Positions 46,202-57,838 of a DNA stretch of 64,000 bases are shown in pieces. Position 1 is the stretch's first letter; the number at the start of each line of letters is the position of its first letter. The position numbers and the translations under genes were made by a program. The DNA is from Larix kaempferi (Eukaryota; Streptophyta; Pinopsida; Pinales; Pinaceae): positions 620,001 to 684,000 of the forward strand of contig BSBM01001666.1 of assembly GCA_027924585.1 (NCBI GenBank), given 5' to 3'. The notes below the pieces were generated by a model that did not search any database, was not told where the DNA came from, and saw nothing but the letters and a program-made list of their open reading frames with translations.

Positions 46202-47691
46202 ACCACTTCTCACCTTATCTTCAAATATGTTAAAATTAATTACTTTTATTACCATAAAATATCTTATATACTAACTTTGTTTTAAATCATATCCAATATT
46301 ATAAATTGTAAAATATAGTTAATTAATTCATGCAACTTGTAAAACATACCATGTCTATTGGATGCAATTTAATTCAAAATACCAAGGTGCTATCCAAAAG
46401 TATTGCTACCGCTTATACCACTTTTCTAAAATCAAAATCGAAACCAGATAGTGAATATCAAGTATCATTAATATTATGAAATTTAATCTCCCATTCAAGC
46501 ATATGACCAAAAGCTTCAAATATTGTTTTTTGGGTGGCATAAATGAGTGAGTAGAAAATAGCTCTATCCACATTGGTATCTACAGGCATTTGAGCGATGA
46601 TGTCCCTTTTTAGGATCAATGTCAAGTTACCCTCCTGGCACCATTTAAATACTATGAGTGGAAATGGAGCAAAGTATTGTTCAGAATCATGATGGAAAAT
46701 GAAGTTGAACCTACATCTTCCACACTCAGCTTTATGTTATCAAATGACATAGTGGATTTGTATATATATATATAGATATATGAACATAAATTATTTTTCT
46801 CCTTAAAGGTATTATAATGAGGCAGGTATGGTCACTTCCAATTACATTCGAATACAAAATTCTACAATTTTAACATCTGAAAAGTCTCAAGTAGATACAA
46901 AATTCCTTTTATTATGCATCTGATTGTGCAAACTATAAGCAGTAACAGCCAAGCAAGAGTTTGATCTAACAAAGTTGAAGATTGACTGTCAAAATAGTAT
47001 CTAGGAAACTAAGCATCCACAAAACTTTTGCTCCCTCCATATCAACTTTGAAAGTATAATGGTCTCAAGTTGAAAGTTTATTGTGAATGCATTTTAACCA
47101 TGCATATGTTTTTCAATGCCAATAGGATTAGAGGACAACTATCAATTGATTCATTTGGTTTGTCAGTTCACTTATGTAAGCGCATGTGATTTGGTCTAAT
47201 TGTTTGTGCTTGCCGTGTCAATAATATGGGATGAATATTTGCCGTGTCAATAATATGGGCCGAATATGGCAGATTAAATTGTGATAATTATTTAATACAT
47301 TAACGTATCACACTATTTCCTTAATCCCTGTAATTTGATCTATTAGTATATAAAAGTCATCTCCAAAATGATGGTTGACCATCAATACAATCTCCTTAAA
47401 AAATGGTTGCCGCAAAGACTAGTTTACATGATTGCTTTATGTGTCACATTCTCTGCTTTTTCCTTCTCTTGATTCTTGAGCAACTCCATTTCAATTTTTT
47501 TTTAATTATAATAATGTTTTATTACAAGTGACAAACTTATTATTATAATACTATGTACCAAATTATTGCTTTATGTCCAAGTGTTTTCATAGAAGGAAAA
47601 ATCATGGTAATAAGTGGGTTGACGATTTCGATGTATACAAAGACAACATCGAACCTTTTGATCCACAATTGGGCAACTGTAGTAGGATAGA

Positions 47692-48010
47692 AGATATGTG
47701 GATTCTAAGAAATTAGCAAGATTTTTGTGGGCACTTGTATCTAATCCATTGACAAAATGTTGGGAGATATGTGGAGTCTAAGAAATTAATAAGTTTTTTG
47801 TGGGCACTTGTATCTAATCCATGGACGAAATGTAATGAAGTATGATGCTAAGAAAAATGTTTTTGTGGTTGTCACTACTTTTCCTCATTGTTTTTTATAT
47901 TTTATCTTGTATATAATCCATGGAAAAAATGTGATGAAGTATGATGCTAAGAAAAATGTTTGTGTGGTTGTCACTACTCTTCTTCATTGGTTTTCATATT
48001 TTATATGTTC
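47692..48010. repeat. Two adjoining tandem duplications (73 bp and ~99 bp)
   Basis: AGATATGTGGAKTCTAAGAA...CACTTGTATCTAATCCATTG recurs with a 73-bp period from 47692. Overlapping it, TAATCCATGGAMRAAATGTR...GTCACTACTYTTCYTCATTG recurs with a ~99-bp period from about 47814. The small plus frame at 47808-48023 is a repeat product. Confidence 0.85.
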
Positions 48011-48085
48011 CATATTTTTATAAATGGGATTGAAGGAGGTGATGGACATGGTCTCTTATCTATTTCAATTGGGCCTACTCCAATG

Positions 48086-51054
48086 TGTAGTGTCCCTTTT
48101 AAAGAATTTGCAAAAACTAGGAAAATTTGCCAATTTTGACCAATTCGACCCTTAGACTAGTCTCAACTACTTCCAAATGGCTCCAAATGGTTCTGAATTG
48201 GGTCTGAATGAGTTTGGACGGTATTTAGACATGTAAATGAGGATTATGGATGCTTGGACACTCTTAAAACACTTCTGAAACATTCATTTATAAACAGGGA
48301 AAAATGATGAACTTTACTAGTCAAATCGAGGTTCACAATCCCCAAGGGTAGGAGGAAAAGATGGCTTCCCAATCACTGTAAAACCTTCCCCAATTTCAAA
48401 ACAGAGACATCGTACTGATAAAGGACTTCAATGGGATCCCCAATTCATCATTAATAAGTTTCTATAATCTTCTTCAACTCCCATAAATCATATTTTTGTA
48501 TACTAGCTTTGACATAAGGGGAAATGATAGTAAATCTTCACAAATTGTTATGAAACTTAAGAATATTGCTCCAAATGCTTTTCTAATGAATATGAAACTT
48601 CTTCATCATATTAATGGAAGTCCATACAACATTAATATATCATATATTGACTTAACCATTCGAATTTGACACCACTTCAAGTGCAAATAACAAGGTATTG
48701 GGGAAATGACACCATTTATTCATAGTTTAGCATTTGTACATGAAATCTATAAATATTTGATACAGATATCACTACTCCCTCTGTATCAGTCTGAGACCTC
48801 AAGTAGTATGAATCTCAATGTGAGCACATACTCATAAAAACGTAGACTCAACCACTACATCTGCATCTACCAACAACATATAAAAGCAATCACCAACAAT
48901 AGACAACAAATATACCCTGGAAACCTTTCGGGAGAAACCAGCTAACTATGGGGCTATATTCTCAATCTCGAGCCCAGAGCATATAGAAGAATAAAAAAGC
49001 AGTACAATACAGAATTACCTTAGCCGATAACCCAATCCCTCTGACTAGGGCAAAAACTTATTTGCATGCATCTAGTTGATGCATGCACTGACGAAGTGTG
49101 CCCTAACTGCCAATCTGGATCTGATTCCTCTGACAGTGCCTCTAATGGATCTGCCCTCTACTGATCACCCTGCTCTGATCTGCTCACTCTAAAGACTACC
49201 CAATGATGAAATCGGCCCTCTCTGCATGCACAAGTGCACCCTCCTCTGGATGTCAAATGCTCGTACTGCTCCAGATCTCAACAGATCTGAGCTCCGATCG
49301 TCTCTAACCTTCCTGAAATCTCAAGGCAACGCTATCTTGAAAGTCTCGGACTCAAACTCGATCAATCCAGCTCACAACGAGCTTCTCCTCCTCAGGAAAA
49401 ACATCCTCCTCCAAGCAAACTCGGCCTCCTCCAATCTAATCAGTAATCACACTGTGGAGCTCTCTCAGCTCACAGTACTGAGCATCTAGTCTCTCGGGAA
49501 CTGAAGGTCACTGATCTAGCTCAGATCTGACCTTCCTAGCTCCTGCAGCAACTCCTCCCTATCTCAGAAACTCGCCCCACATGGACAGATTCGTCCCCCT
49601 CACTCTGGCAGTATCTCTCTCTGATAATGCAACTGAGTAACCCATCTGGGACCCCCTACCTCTATAAATAATCTCACCGATGAATTAGGTTTGCCAAAAC
49701 CCTAATTCCCAGTGCATGCAAAAGGTAACTTTTGCATGCATTCACTGAATGTTGGCAGGTCATGCAAAACTCATGCATGCATAAGTCAATCTCCCCTGGA
49801 GCTCCGCATGCAGCCCTTGCTGGGATCATGCCACTAAGTAGAGTGTGTCTCACTCTCTACTCCATCTTGATGCCTATGGTACTAATGTACCTCCATGCAA
49901 GGTATCTGAGTCATGGAGGACATCCCGAAGTTACCATAATCTAACAAAATCTCTTGGAATTTACATATGAAAGTATTCTGAGCAGTAAATATAGAGTATA
50001 TATATCATATTAAAAATATACGGGGCCTCAAGAGCTATCTCAAAGAGATCATCACCTCACCAAGTGTGCCTCTCCTCAAGGAGCAAGAAAATGCCAAGAA
50101 ATGAGAAAATGGTTGTAGAAGCAAGCTTAAAGAAATGTGACCACGAACTTCCATGTAGCTTCAACTTGTAACAAAATAATCCATTATATCTCCAAATGAA
50201 AGGTCTGAATGGCCTCTCCAATTTCCAATTAGGATTGGAATCTTTCACCCTCGAAATTGGTGCTAAGGCAAGTAGAATAGCACTCTGCTAGCTCTCCTCT
50301 CCAAATGCAAAATATCAAATGATCAAAACCTGGTCTTCTTTTTTGTTCCTGACTTTTATAAACTTCCTAAGGCTTCCCTAACGCGAATTCCATCCATGAG
50401 CTTCATGCCAACTCAATTTGGGAAGAGATTCCCAAGTATGCCACTTGTCCCTCCAAATCTAGCCTCCTCCTTCACTCAATTCGAGTAGGTGTATCTTTGG
50501 CTGCCCTAACTCCCTTGTGCGCCTTCCTGGAGGCCATTTTTAGCCCTGACATGACATGTATGTCAAATGTCATCCATCAGGGTTGATTTTGTCATAAATG
50601 TCATAGGGATCTTCATTATTGGTGTCATAGAAGCTAGGGAATCTAGTCCAAGTGTCCCACTAGCTCCAAAATGCCTCTTCCTCTTCCATGGGAGTTACTC
50701 TTCCTCTACATTTCGACCTCATTGAGTCATTCCAAGTGTTATTCCCTTGCAAATCCCCCAAGGAGAGTGGAATCCACCTTGGATTCGAATGGGTGAGAGT
50801 GGAACGCCATGTGGCATGGGAAATCTAACTTTGTGTGGGTCCCACACCATCCATGTGTATCCATGACCAAGTGCCATCTTATTTTCTCATCATAAATATT
50901 TATTTATACCCTCTTAATATATTTATGTCAAGCTAAGTCCATTTGGGGTTTATTAGTATCCTTATTCCAAAATTAATGTCTCCACCCAACCTAAAAAACT
51001 AGTAGATTGGTGGAATTTTCTCCTTTTGGAATTTATTTGAATGGGGACACTATA
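48086..51054 (-). repeat. Family-A 3' LTR containing solo LTR S2
   Basis: Starts TATAGTGTCCCC (the plus copy has TGTAATGTCCCC, so the terminal TG has mutated) and ends GGGACACTACA. Without S2 it is about 1.76 kb, the same as the plus copy's LTR without element C. Confidence 0.88.
48748..49946 (-). mobile_element. Solo LTR S2 inside family-A LTR
   Basis: 1199 bp on minus, starting TGTTAGATTATGGTAACTTC and ending ATATTTATA. AAATC lies on both sides (48743-48747 and 49947-49951). The flanks joined at one AAATC align continuously with the uninterrupted LTR at about 21730-21785, which is empty-site confirmation. The interior has ATGCATGC-rich segments and a TATTTATAGAGG TATA-like box near 49665. 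No internal domains adjoin it. The 3' end reads TA and not CA, so the terminus may have mutated. Confidence 0.85.
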
Positions 51055-51116
51055 GTCCTACCAACCCTTGATTGCTTGCCCTCAAGCAATTCTAAATTAG
51101 GATGCTGCAAAAAAAA

Positions 51117-51800
51117 TTATTCCTCCCATGTGGCATCCTCACTTGGAAAATCTTTCCATTGTACCAAATACTCCCTTATGGTCTTGCTCCTCAATCTTCT
51201 TTCTCTTGTCTTCAAAAAAAATTTTGGGATAACTGTGAGTTGTCCTTCATCATATAATGGAGGGAGGGTTTCTGAAACATACATTTTCGGACCAATAGCC
51301 TTCTTAAGGCATGAAACATGGAATATATTGTGAATTTTTCTCCCTTGCGGAAGCTCCAACTCATAAGCAACCTCCCCAACTTTTCGATCTATCTTGTAGC
51401 GACCATAGTATCTTGGTTTGAGATTTTATGACCCTTTAACCTTCAAGGATGTTTGTTTATATGGCTTTAGCCTCAAATAGACCAAATCATTCACTTGAAA
51501 AGTTCTTTCCACTCTATGTTGATCTACATAATGTTTCTGCCGATTTTGGGCAACCTGGAAATTGTCTTTTAGGAGTTTCAAAATTTCTTGAATTTCCTCC
51601 ACCCAATATTTGGCTTTTGGGGCTCTACTATCACCAAATATGTGCTCAAAAAATGTAATTCTTCATAGCCATATAGTGCTTTAAAAGGAGACATGCCAAT
51701 GGACATATGGAAAATAGTGTTGTATCAAAACTCACCCAAATGTAGCCATTTCACCCATGTTTTATGCTGCTCACCAACATAGCTCCTCAAGTACCCTTCC
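51117..51800 (-). pseudogene. Family-A integrase, C-terminal part
   Basis: Resumes the integrase after Copia-3: EGYLRSYVGEQHKTWVKWLH, a stop, then YNTIFHMSIGMSPFKALYGY, with frameshifts through the middle (about 51660-51360). The last 80 codons are open (51359-51117): LPQGRKIHNIFHVSCLKKAI, then EYLVQWKDFPSEDATWEE, a chromodomain-like tail typical of plant gypsy integrases. About 280 bp that should lie before this part (the core with the catalytic Asp) is missing at the Copia-3 junction. Confidence 0.87.
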
Positions 51801-52676
51801 ACTCAATAATCACTCATAAACACAGAATAATGAACAATAACAGTGTCATACACTGAATAATGAATGTAAAGAATGTGATACAATAATCTATGATGAGGCA
51901 TCATATAGGATTTGAATTAGCCAAGTAGGGAATTCGAATCTAAGCTCAAAGTCTAGCATGAATAACTATGGAGACATCATCCAGTGGATAGTATCAGTCA
52001 TAAATGGTAAGAGTCAGTCAAGTGTGTCCAAATTAGTCTAACAAAACCATCTAGCCATAAATTAGGGAATGGAGACTCTAAGTGGGGTGCCTGAGGTTGT
52101 CTAACTCAAAGTCTAGCTTGGATAACAATGGAGACATCATCCAGTCAATAGTATCAGTCATAAATGGTAATAGTCAGTCAAGTGTGTCTAACTGAGTCTA
52201 ACAGAACCATCTAGGCATAAATCAGGGAATTGAGACTCCAAGGGGGACGCATGAGGCTGTCAAATAGTCAAGTGGAACTCCAGAACTATCTAACTAGAAG
52301 CTACAAGCAATCAACGTGAGCAATCAGTGGAAGAACAGCTCAATCAATGCACCAACTGAATGATAACTCCTCGTAGGTGACATAAGGCACCCTAACTGAG
52401 TGATAATTGAAGGTAGGTGAATAAAGGTGCTCTAACTGATAGTGGTAGGTGAGAAAGGCACACTTTCCATGCACAACAGTCAAGAAGGACGCATCAGGTA
52501 GGTAGGAGGCCAAATGGGGGCTGTAGATAGGCTCTGGAGAGTTAGAAGCAAGCTCTAGGTGTTGGGGATACCACCATGATGATGACTGGATGCATGCAGT
52601 GGCATGCAAAGCATGAAAAGCATGCATATTTTCATGCAGGCATGCAAAATACAAAAATGATGGTGTGAATATTCCA
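51801..52676 (-). repeat. Copia-3 3' LTR, truncated at its outer end
   Basis: Starts TGGAATATTCACACC on minus and matches 56460-57325 throughout. It stops at ATTATTGAGT, where the 5' LTR continues for about 100 more bases (without its insert) to TTATCACA. Inside is a 161-bp tandem duplication (CTCAAAGTCTAGC at 51944 and 52105), also present in the 5' LTR, so it predates this insertion. Confidence 0.9.
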
Positions 52677-52691
52677 AAAGCCCCCCGCAAG
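52677..52691 (-). other. Copia-3 polypurine tract
   Basis: CTTGCGGGGGGCTTT on minus immediately precedes the 3' LTR. Confidence 0.75.
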
Positions 52692-52879
52692 CTATACTAT
52701 GAGGAAATAACTGAAATCTATAAAATAGGGCCCTGGTGACTAAGACCAAAGGTCACCCCGTACAATCAATCTAAATAAACTAAGTGAGGAAAGAGGAAAA
52801 ACCCAATGGGAAGAAAGCCCTCCCTCAAAATAGACTGAAAGATGCTAAGGTAGCATATCATCACCCACCCCTGAAGGAG

Positions 52880-53575
52880 GCAAGTGTCCTTCTTTTCAAA
52901 AGAAGGGTTCATCGATCTGAAAAGGATCAGTAATGTGAGAAGGATGAAACCTTCCATTCTGAAAATCTCATGTGGTTCTCCGTCGATCAGCTGGATCACC
53001 AACAATATCTTTCGTAGATATGAGAGTAGTGGCTGCCCATCTCGGAAGAGGAGGAAAATTAGTTGAGAGATGATAAGGTTCTTGTGGAACTGAATCTCCC
53101 ATCTCCTCATCTTCATTAGTATTTGCTAGATCTTCAAATTCTTGTGGATCTGGATCTAGTATTTTCTCTTCATCACACTCACTTCATACTCTGAATATGA
53201 TCTGCCATGTGATGATGGTTTGCTCTCTTGGAGCTCATCAACACTTCCAAACTCTAAATCTGAAGTATGATGTGAAGATGTATCTACAACTAGCTCATCA
53301 TCACATCCAAACTCTGAATCTGAAATCTTATGAGGAGAAGCAATTAGAACTAGCTCATCATGACATACAAACTCGGAATCTGAAATCTCATATGAAGAAG
53401 CATGTGAAGCTAATATCTACTATTCTGAATCTGAAGTATCATGTGATGGAGATTCGCACTTTTGAAACTTATCATCACTCTCAAACTTTGAATCTGAAAA
53501 CTCATGTGAAGAAACAAGTGAAACTGATGCATCATCACTTCCAAACTCTGAATCTGATAAAGTGGGAACATCATG
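52880..53575 (-). pseudogene. Copia-3 Ser/Asp-rich repeat tail and linker remnant
   Basis: In the same frame as gag-protease, about seven ~20-residue repeats follow, each with a core like SDSEFGCDDEL or SDSKFESDDK, separated by SSH-type spacers (about 53565-53190). The DNA shows the matching ~60-bp minisatellite. Beyond it, DPDPQEFEDL (53157-53128) echoes DPDPQEPEDL at 53773-53744, and then VGDPADRRRTT and FQNGRF-like sequence resembles the linker between copia integrase and polymerase. Stops interrupt it at 53420 and later. Function unknown; acidic, probably unstructured. Confidence 0.65.
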
Positions 53576-55273
53576 AACTTGCTTCTGAAGGTGCATGTAG
53601 ATCTCTAATATCTCTTTTGAGAAATCATAGGTGGGATTTTTACCAAAAGAATTAGAATCTGATGATGATGGATTTTCAACAAGATCACTAGTGGATGTAG
53701 TAGTGATGGCCCTTTTGGCCAGAGGAGATGAACCAATAGGTGCTAGATCTTCAGGTTCTTGTGGATCTGGATCTAGCATTCACACTTCTTCAATATTCCT
53801 CTTTTTCTCAATTTTCTTAGATCGATCCTTGCTTTTCAAGCAATCTTTGCAGGTGCCATGAGCAATCTTGATATTTGGAAGACCTTCAACCACATCTTGA
53901 GCTAGCTTGTAGTTGAGATGAGATAGTTTACTCTCTTCATGAGTATGAGAGCGAAGAGCAAACTCCTTTGAGAGAGGTAAGAAGTGGGAAAAATCATAGA
54001 GTTTTGTCTCATGATTTGCAACACCTTTTGAAATGATTTCCCCTGAAACCATGATTTGTACTTCGAATTCATTTGGAGAAAAGATCACCCTTTTGGGCTC
54101 TCCAATATGTGTCATTTGGTACACTAAAAGTAAATTTGTTGCAAGAGAAGGCACATAAAGCACATTAGAAAAGTAACCTGAGTCAAGATTGATTCTTCCA
54201 CTCCCCTGAGAGGAGACTTCTGAATCATTGCCCAATCTGATGGAAGGGCCAACTGAGCTTTAGAAACTGGAGAAGAGATCTTTGGAGGAATACATGTGTC
54301 TTGATGCTCCTGAATCTATGATGAAAGAAGAATATGTTGATGCACTTGCCATGAGGGCATGACATCTTTCTTTTCCTTCAGATCTAGAAGATTCAGTATC
54401 AAGATCTTTCTTCATTGTATATGCAGGCATAGGAAGATTGTTCTTCTCAAGTAACTGAGCCATCAAATCTATAGCTTTCCTCATACAAGCACTCTCAAGA
54501 TGGAAACCTCTAAGACAATAGGTGCACTAGGATCTTTTCTTCTGAGAATGCTTGGTCTTATTTGAGTTCGAAGCCCCATATGACTGGTATGGACTATCTG
54601 TAGGATTTGTACCATTCGATCTCTTGTCATAAATCTTTTGCTTTCCTTTACCATTAGCTCTCTCTGTAGCTGTAAGCGCTGAATCCAATTTGGGTTTGAT
54701 CATTCCCAGAGAGATCAACTTCTCTTCCTCTTGAGTAAGAGATTGGATGAAGTCATCAAGTGAGGGAAACTTCCATTTTGAAATGGACAACTTAGCTGAC
54801 TGGAAAGTAGAGACAAAAACTGAGAAGTTTGGCCCCAACTTTGAGAGAATGGAAAGTACAAGCTTATTGTCTTCTTTCACTATCTCATATCTTTTCGACT
54901 GTGATATCAAGATTTTGAACTTGGTGACGAAGGCATTGATAGATTCGAAACTGTCAGGACTCAAACTTATGAGCTCATTCTCCAATTTGTGTCCTTTCAT
55001 ATCATCTTTTTGTCCAAAAAGTGATTCGAGCTTGTCCCAAACCTCTTTAGGAGATGTAAGATCGATGACAAGGAAGTGAAGGTCTTCAGAAATTGAGAGA
55101 AGGAGGAGACCAACTACTTCATCAAGCCTATCCAAGTACTTTGACTTTTCAACTGCACTGAGAGGTTCTACCATCATTCCGTTGAGTATTCGGGTGAAGC
55201 TCTTGGATCCCATGAAGAGAGCCATCTTGGCTTTCCACTCAACATAGTTGGAAGATGTGAGCTTTAGATCCAT
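53420..55273 (-). pseudogene. Copia-3 gag-protease frame with three stops
   Basis: One continuous frame of 618 codons from ATG at 55273, interrupted only by stops at 54527, 54260 and 53780. Gag starts MDLKLTSSNYVEWKAKMALF and contains a UBN2-type core (LLLSISEDLHFLVIDLTSPK, EVWDKLESLFGQKDDMKGHK). The zinc knuckle CTYCLRGFHLESAC (C-x2-C-x4-H-x4-C) is intact. The protease active site is SFIIDSGASRHM. A protease body with LYVPSLATNLLLV and a pre-integrase-like part (KIAHGTCKDC) follow. The frame then passes straight into the linker MLDPDPQEPEDL, skipping integrase. Gag forms particles and protease matures it; a gag-PR-only layout implies polymerase and integrase in trans. Confidence 0.85.
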
Positions 55274-55566
55274 CTGAATAGAGAAAGTCGAATAGTTGAA
55301 GAAGATTCCAAACGGGTGAATAAACCTGCAAAACAAAAGAAGTTTTTGTTGATGGAGAATGCTTCACTTCGACTAAACACTACCTTAAGGACACTTGGCA
55401 CATAGACTAAGTCCTTCACACCTGGCTAGACCTCACTGGATTTCTCCAATGAATTCAAGTAATAGCACCAGGATTTGTTGTGGAAACTCAGAGGCTTCAC
55501 GTGCACAAGTGAAATAGAGTTGCTAAAAGAAATGTTGCAATCGCTGCAATTCGATAGCTGCTGACT

Positions 55567-55578
55567 GCTCTGATACCA
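55567..55578 (-). other. Copia-3 primer-binding site
   Basis: TGGTATCAGAGC on minus directly after the LTR end TTATCACA: a perfect initiator-Met tRNA primer match. Confidence 0.9.
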
Positions 55579-57325
55579 TGTGATAATCTGCAGGGATCTA
55601 GCAATTGTAACCAGTGTTTTAAAAACCGGTCCGGTTCGAACCAGAATCGGCCGATTTGACCGACCAAAAGAAATGGGACACTGAACGGGCAGTCAACTCG
55701 GACCAGGGGTCCGGTTTGGTAATGAATCGGACCAGTTCATTACCAAACTGGCCCTAACCGGACCTAACCGGCCAGTTCCGTAATAACCCAACCGACCAGC
55801 TAAAATACACGCCCGCGGGCCCAAAATTTGGTTTTTCAATTTTTAGATTAAAAAACTCATATAGTATGAATTCCTATGATATTAATGATATATCCCAAGC
55901 AAGAAATTTACATTAAAAATAAACTTACAGCCTATGAAATTTAAAACATTAACTCAACAGCCAAAATGTTTACTGGCTGGTATTATTGCTATCAAAGTCA
56001 TCGATTTGTGGATGTATGTGTGATGTGTATGTCTTTATTTTGTGAAAATATTTCAAATACCTATGGTTTTTTATCCTTTCTAGGTCTTAAATACAAGATG
56101 CATTCAAGATTGTGATGTGCTCTTTTTTTCTATCATATTGAAAATTTGAAAGTTTATATGAGTAGACTTTACATATTATGTGTCTAATGGTTTCAAATAT
56201 ACATATTATGTGTCTAATGCTTTGAAATATAGCTTGGAATGTTAAATATAATTTTTATGATTAGAATTGTAATTTTTTTTGTATTTTTTAATAGTCCCGT
56301 TCATTGAAATCAAATCGCTCCGGTTCTTTACCGGTTCCGGTTCCGGTTTGAGTTGACCCCTGACCGGTTTGATTCCCGGTTCCGGTTTTTAAAACATTGA
56401 CTATAACAATCTCACAATCAAACTCTCAAGATTATTTGCAAAGAAGAAGAAAAGCATGCACTCAATAATCACTCATAAACACAGAATAATTAACAATAAC
56501 AGTGTCATACACTGAATAATGAATGTAAAGAATGTGATACAATAATCTATGATGAGGCATCATATAGGATTCGAGTTAGCCAAGTAGGGCATTCGAATCT
56601 GAGCTCAAAGTCTAGCATGAATAACTATGGAGACATCATCCAGTCGGTAGTATCAATCATAAATGGTAAGAGTCAATCAAGTGTGTCCAACTCAGTCTAA
56701 CAGAACCATCTAGCCATAAATCAATGAATGGAGACTCCAAGTGGGGAGCATGAGGCTGTCTAACTCAAAGTTTAGCTTGGATAACAATGGAGACATCATC
56801 CTGTCAATAGTATCAGTCATAAATGGTAATAGTCAGTCAAGTGTGTCTAACTGAGTCTAACAGAACCATCTAGGCATAAATCAGGGAATTGAGACTCCAA
56901 GGGGGCACATGAGGTTGTCAAATAGTCAAGTGGAACTCCAAAACTAGCTAACTAGAAGCTACAAGCAGTCAACATGAGCAATCAGTGGAAGAAGAACTCA
57001 ATCAATGCACCAACTGAATGATAACTCCCGGTAGGTGATATAAGGCGCCCTAACTGAGTGATAATTGAAAGTAGGTGAGTAAAGGCACTCTAACTGACAG
57101 TGGTAGGTGAGAAAGGTGCACTTTCCATGCACAACATTCAAGAAGGGCCCATTAGGTAGGTAGGAGGCCAAATGGGGGCTGTAGACAGGCTCTGGAGAGC
57201 TAGAAGCAAGCTCTAGGTGCTGGGGAGACCACCATGATGATGATTGGATGCATGCAATGGCATGCAAAGCATTTAGATTTGCATGCAGGAATGTAAAATA
57301 CAAAAATGATGGTGTGAATATTCCA
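55579..57325 (-). repeat. Copia-3 5' LTR with nested hAT-like insert
   Basis: TGGAATATTC...TTATCACA, 1747 bp including the 788-bp insert and its duplicated target, so about 950 bp net. The inner end is fixed by the primer site. Confidence 0.88.
55612..56399. mobile_element. 788-bp non-autonomous hAT-like transposon
   Basis: Ends CAGTGTTTTAAAAACCGG and CCGGTTTTTAAAACATTG form terminal inverted repeats with one difference in the outer 18 bases. Flanks are ATTGTAAC and ACTATAAC, an 8-bp target duplication with two changes. Subterminal regions are dense in CCGGTTC/GAACCGG motifs, while the middle is AT-rich. No transposase frame. Size, CAGTG-type ends and 8-bp duplication fit hAT. Confidence 0.85.
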
Positions 57326-57838
57326 ACAAAGCCTTGGGAAAACCTATGATGAAATCCATGGAGACACTTTCCCACTTTTGTTGTGTAATGGGAAATGGTT
57401 GCAATAGACCTGCCGGATGTGTATGTTCAAATTTGTTTGCTGACATGACTTGCATTCATTCACATATTTTAGAACATCCTCTTTCAGCCCCTTCCAAAAG
57501 AATCTTTCCCTTAGTTGCCTATATGTCTTGAAAAAACCAGGATGACATGCTAAAGGAGAGTCATGAGATTCCTTCAAAATATTGTGCTTGAGATTCGAAC
57601 CATGAACCAAATATATTATATCCTTGTAGTAGATTATACCATCCAAAATCTTGTACCTATCATCACCTTTGCCTCCATCTAACACACCACAAGCAAAACT
57701 ATCTTTGGCATATTCAACTATTAGCATATTTTTCCAATCTTTTGAAATGTCCATAAGAGAAAATGATGGCCGTCTAAATAATGTATCTTCTACAATATTA
57801 TTTTTTCCCTTAACATATTCAATGTTAAAATCAAAAGC
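57326..57838 (-). pseudogene. Family-A integrase, N-terminal part
   Basis: Follows RNase H after one stop (WVSKV*AFDFNIEYVKGKNN). The zinc-binding domain reads CHPGFFKTYRQLRERFFWKG, then YVNECKSC. A frameshift near 57435 moves the next segment ([37 protein letters not shown]) to another frame. The coding sequence ends at 57326, where Copia-3 begins. Confidence 0.88.

Larger units (their letters stand above)
44847..47690. other. Spacer or RPT5 intron 2
   Basis: No further RPT5 exon recognised. Contains a 69-bp tandem duplication (about 45452-45590, CAGGATTATATAAARGTAYT units), an (AATC)n run near 45613-45628, ACTTTACACT/CTTACACT-rich sequence at 45700-45800 and an (AT)n tract at 46181-46201. 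Confidence 0.5.
51801..57325 (-). mobile_element. Copia-3: gag-protease-only copia element
   Basis: On minus: 5' LTR (57325-55579, containing a hAT-like insert), primer site TGGTATCAGAGC, gag, zinc knuckle, protease start, a linker, Ser/Asp-rich repeats, polypurine tract (TTGCGGGGGGCTT) and a 3' LTR (52676-51801). Integrase, reverse transcriptase and RNase H are absent, so it depended on other elements. It lies within the family-A integrase, and the 3' LTR lacks its final ~100 bp, which are missing together with about 280 bp of neighbouring integrase. Confidence 0.88.
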
